A stretch of 64,000 nt of DNA from Dreissena polymorpha. Lineage: Eukaryota > Mollusca > Bivalvia > Myida > Dreissenidae. A program made the position numbers and the translations under genes. Positions 36,901-64,000 of this stretch are shown in pieces. Each line of letters starts with the position of its first letter. The first letter of the stretch is position 1. Where the stretch lies: NCBI RefSeq assembly GCF_020536995.1, contig NC_068360.1, forward strand, positions 13,633,442 through 13,697,441. Reading direction: 5' to 3'. The notes under the pieces were generated by a model. The model worked only from the letters and a program-made list of their open reading frames with translations, was not told the DNA's origin and did not search any database.

Positions 36901-38334
36901 GATATAGCTGTATTCCATATTAATTCATGTGTGCTGAACAAAGGGGCAAATATACACTAGGCTTACAATGCTCAAACCAAAAGGTTCCAAATTGTTGCAA
37001 ACAAATAAATTAAACATTCACATTTATCAATAATAATTACAAGCTATTTGTTTTTGTACTGCTATAAATTGTGGTGTGGTGAACCTATATGAGAATCAGG
37101 TGAACCACTGCCCTAATCAGAAATCAGTCTGAATTAATGTTACTCAGCTTTACATATTCTACTAATTATTAATTAAATAAAAATATTAAATCTTGACAGA
37201 ACTTTGTCAAGTTGACGATGCTTATAATTTGAGAAGTTAATGATTTATAATCATCGAGGGGGGTATTCCAGACGTTAAACATTGCATCATTACATGGAAA
37301 AACAGCTGCACAACTGTATGCGAAAAGGTAAAACAGTATATTCTATCGAGAACTAACTTGCATAGCAACGTCCGAAATGTGCAAACTCCGACATCTATTT
37401 CGATATTTATAAATTCAAGATATAACGTTAACTGAACTGTTATACAGAAATCAAACTATAAAACTTGTGTTTTGATAAAAAAAATAAGCAAAGCAAACCA
37501 AAAAAAATTACCCTTTTAACGGCAAAACGATTAATTTATCCAATATTCAACACATGTATTTCCATTCAAATTATGCCCTTGAACTTTAACGGTTGATTGT
37601 CGTTTCGTTCCACTATCAGTTCGTGCCACTAATATTTGTGTTGTTTATTTTTAAAGGTAAGTTTCGTGAGAAATAAATGTGTTTGAAAACTTTCTCGCAT
37701 GGTAATGGTATATAAAATTCAACTCATCGGACAAATTCAAGAACACAATGACACTTACCAAGTTTTCTGAACAACCGTACACAGCGCAAAATGCGGGAGC
37801 CGCGTGATGTCTATTTCCATATCCACGGGTGTGTTTATGTCAAATGCTAGTGTTTTTCAATAGATCGTATACTTATCTAAAAAACGGCGAAGTAGCGTTC
37901 ACTTTAATTATTTTGATGATGTTATTTTGTAAATACTTTCTCGCGTTCTTTTCGAACGTTCATTGGCAGCCATATTGAATGTTGGTTGTATACTTCCGAA
38001 ATTATGTGTTTTAATGACTCTCAAAAATGTTTTTAGTGCAGAAATTGTATTTTTAAGTATCAATTTCTCGGATTTATTTTATATATTTTGTTAACTTATT
38101 TGCGTTTAAATTTGATTGTTTGTTGTTTACTTGCGAACTATTTTTCATGTGTACGCTAGTGGATATGTAATCAGGTTACCATATTTACATTAATGAAATT
38201 TAACTGTTGTTTGTTTTTGTTTGTTTTGTTAATATTTTCTAAACGGGTTCAGCTATGTATGTTAAACGCAATATGAATTTATTTATTAATTTGGGAATAA
38301 AATCGCAATATGTATTAATTAAAATCAAATTTGA
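36901..38334. repeat. Diverged dispersed block next to module copy 8
   Basis: About 37,256-37,450 is paralogous to 20,830-21,020. About 37,760-37,990 repeats CCATATCCACGGGTGT.TTTATGTCAAATG and CAATAGATCGTATACTTATCT as in blocks W. No gene is seen. Confidence 0.6.
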
Positions 38335-38680
38335 AGTGTCTATCGCGTGAATTGTCTCCTTGGGTTGAATTGTGTTTGGGTTGCTATTAACGCTATTAAC
38401 GCTTCCGGCGAGAACTCATTTTATAGCGATTGCGCAATAAAAAACACCACTTTTTCGTAATTTTATCAAAAACTGGACTTTTCCCAGATATGACGAATAC
38501 GCCATCGTGTAGATCGAGTTCTGGTCCATATACATGTCAAATTTCAGCAAAAGTTACAGTCCAGTTTTCAAGACTCCCAAATCGCTGCTATACGCTGGAG
38601 CTTAACGAATTTTAGCCCCCTTTATCATTCGTTCGATTGAACGTCATCAATGATGACGTCCAATACAGCACTCATTCCAT
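38335..38680. repeat. Dispersed module copy 8
   Basis: TTTGAAGTGTCT...GGGTTGCTATTAACG, GCGCAATAAAAAACACCAC, core, palindrome and right terminus CACTCATTCCAT (38,669-38,680). It marks the border: the first gene exon recognised lies 158 bp further on. Confidence 0.83.
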
Positions 38681-38838
38681 ATGTATTACTAAAGATAAAT
38701 GCAAACATTGTATTTTAAAATTGCAATACAATAGAAAATGTAAACAAACACAAAACCCATGCCGTGGTTAAATTGTTAGTGGAACATTATAATACAATTT
38801 ATTTTATATTTCATTAATTAAATAATAAATATTTTCAG

Positions 38839-64000
<25,162 letters not shown>

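Overview
The window looks like nuclear DNA of a lophotrochozoan animal, most likely a bivalve mollusc. It is AT-rich and intron-rich, with GT-AG splice sites and frequent TACATGTA-type motifs. Many interspersed repeats match types I remember as common in bivalves, such as GGGACGACAC palindromes and intronic (TCTG)n repeats. A dreissenid-like freshwater mussel is plausible, but this is an inference from memory; nothing here identifies the species.

Positions 1 to about 38,680 contain no convincing host gene. The region is a mosaic of repeats: (i) GGGTACGAAAA minisatellite arrays (1-880, 21,893-22,040, 28,128-29,165); (ii) at least eight copies of a module of about 250-350 bp whose right end is CACTCATTCCAT, each major GGGTACGAAAA array lying against such a module; (iii) a very recent 2.15-kb tandem duplication (4,983-9,271); (iv) two long related blocks (about 2,590-4,480 and 25,216-27,430); (v) a 196-bp satellite (23,250-24,900) and a 51-bp minisatellite (10,518-11,500); (vi) small DNA transposons with readable ends. 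The transposons include CAGGG-type elements with perfect 5-bp target duplications, CAGTG-type elements with perfect 6-bp target duplications, and TA-flanked elements of the Tc1/mariner/pogo kind. Several are nested.

From 38,839 to the right edge (and beyond it) lies one multi-exon gene on the + strand, seen only through its exons and splice phases. Its 3' half encodes an extracellular protein resembling VWDE (von Willebrand factor D and EGF domain protein): six-cysteine EGF/EB-like modules, a D8C-like segment, a VWDE-type linker with a WYVNG core, and a diverged VWD domain. Every exon junction from 38,839 through 55,777 is phase 1, so the modules can be added or skipped without changing frame.

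The most unusual feature is inside this gene: a tandem array of micro-exons of 30 or 33 nt, each coding for one peptide of the type GNWTPGPNMT, most with two N-glycosylation sequons. Eight copies have intact splice sites. At least five or six more are recognisable as broken, truncated or deleted. Most lie in a higher-order three-exon repeat (about 45,005-51,590). If spliced together they would give a glycan-rich linker whose length could change by exon skipping or by copy-number change. Two later exons (52,904 and 54,165) are each preceded by a short-period tandem repeat (about 41-49 bp) that multiplies their own 3' splice site. The first exons, including any signal peptide, and the 3' end of the gene were not found in the window.
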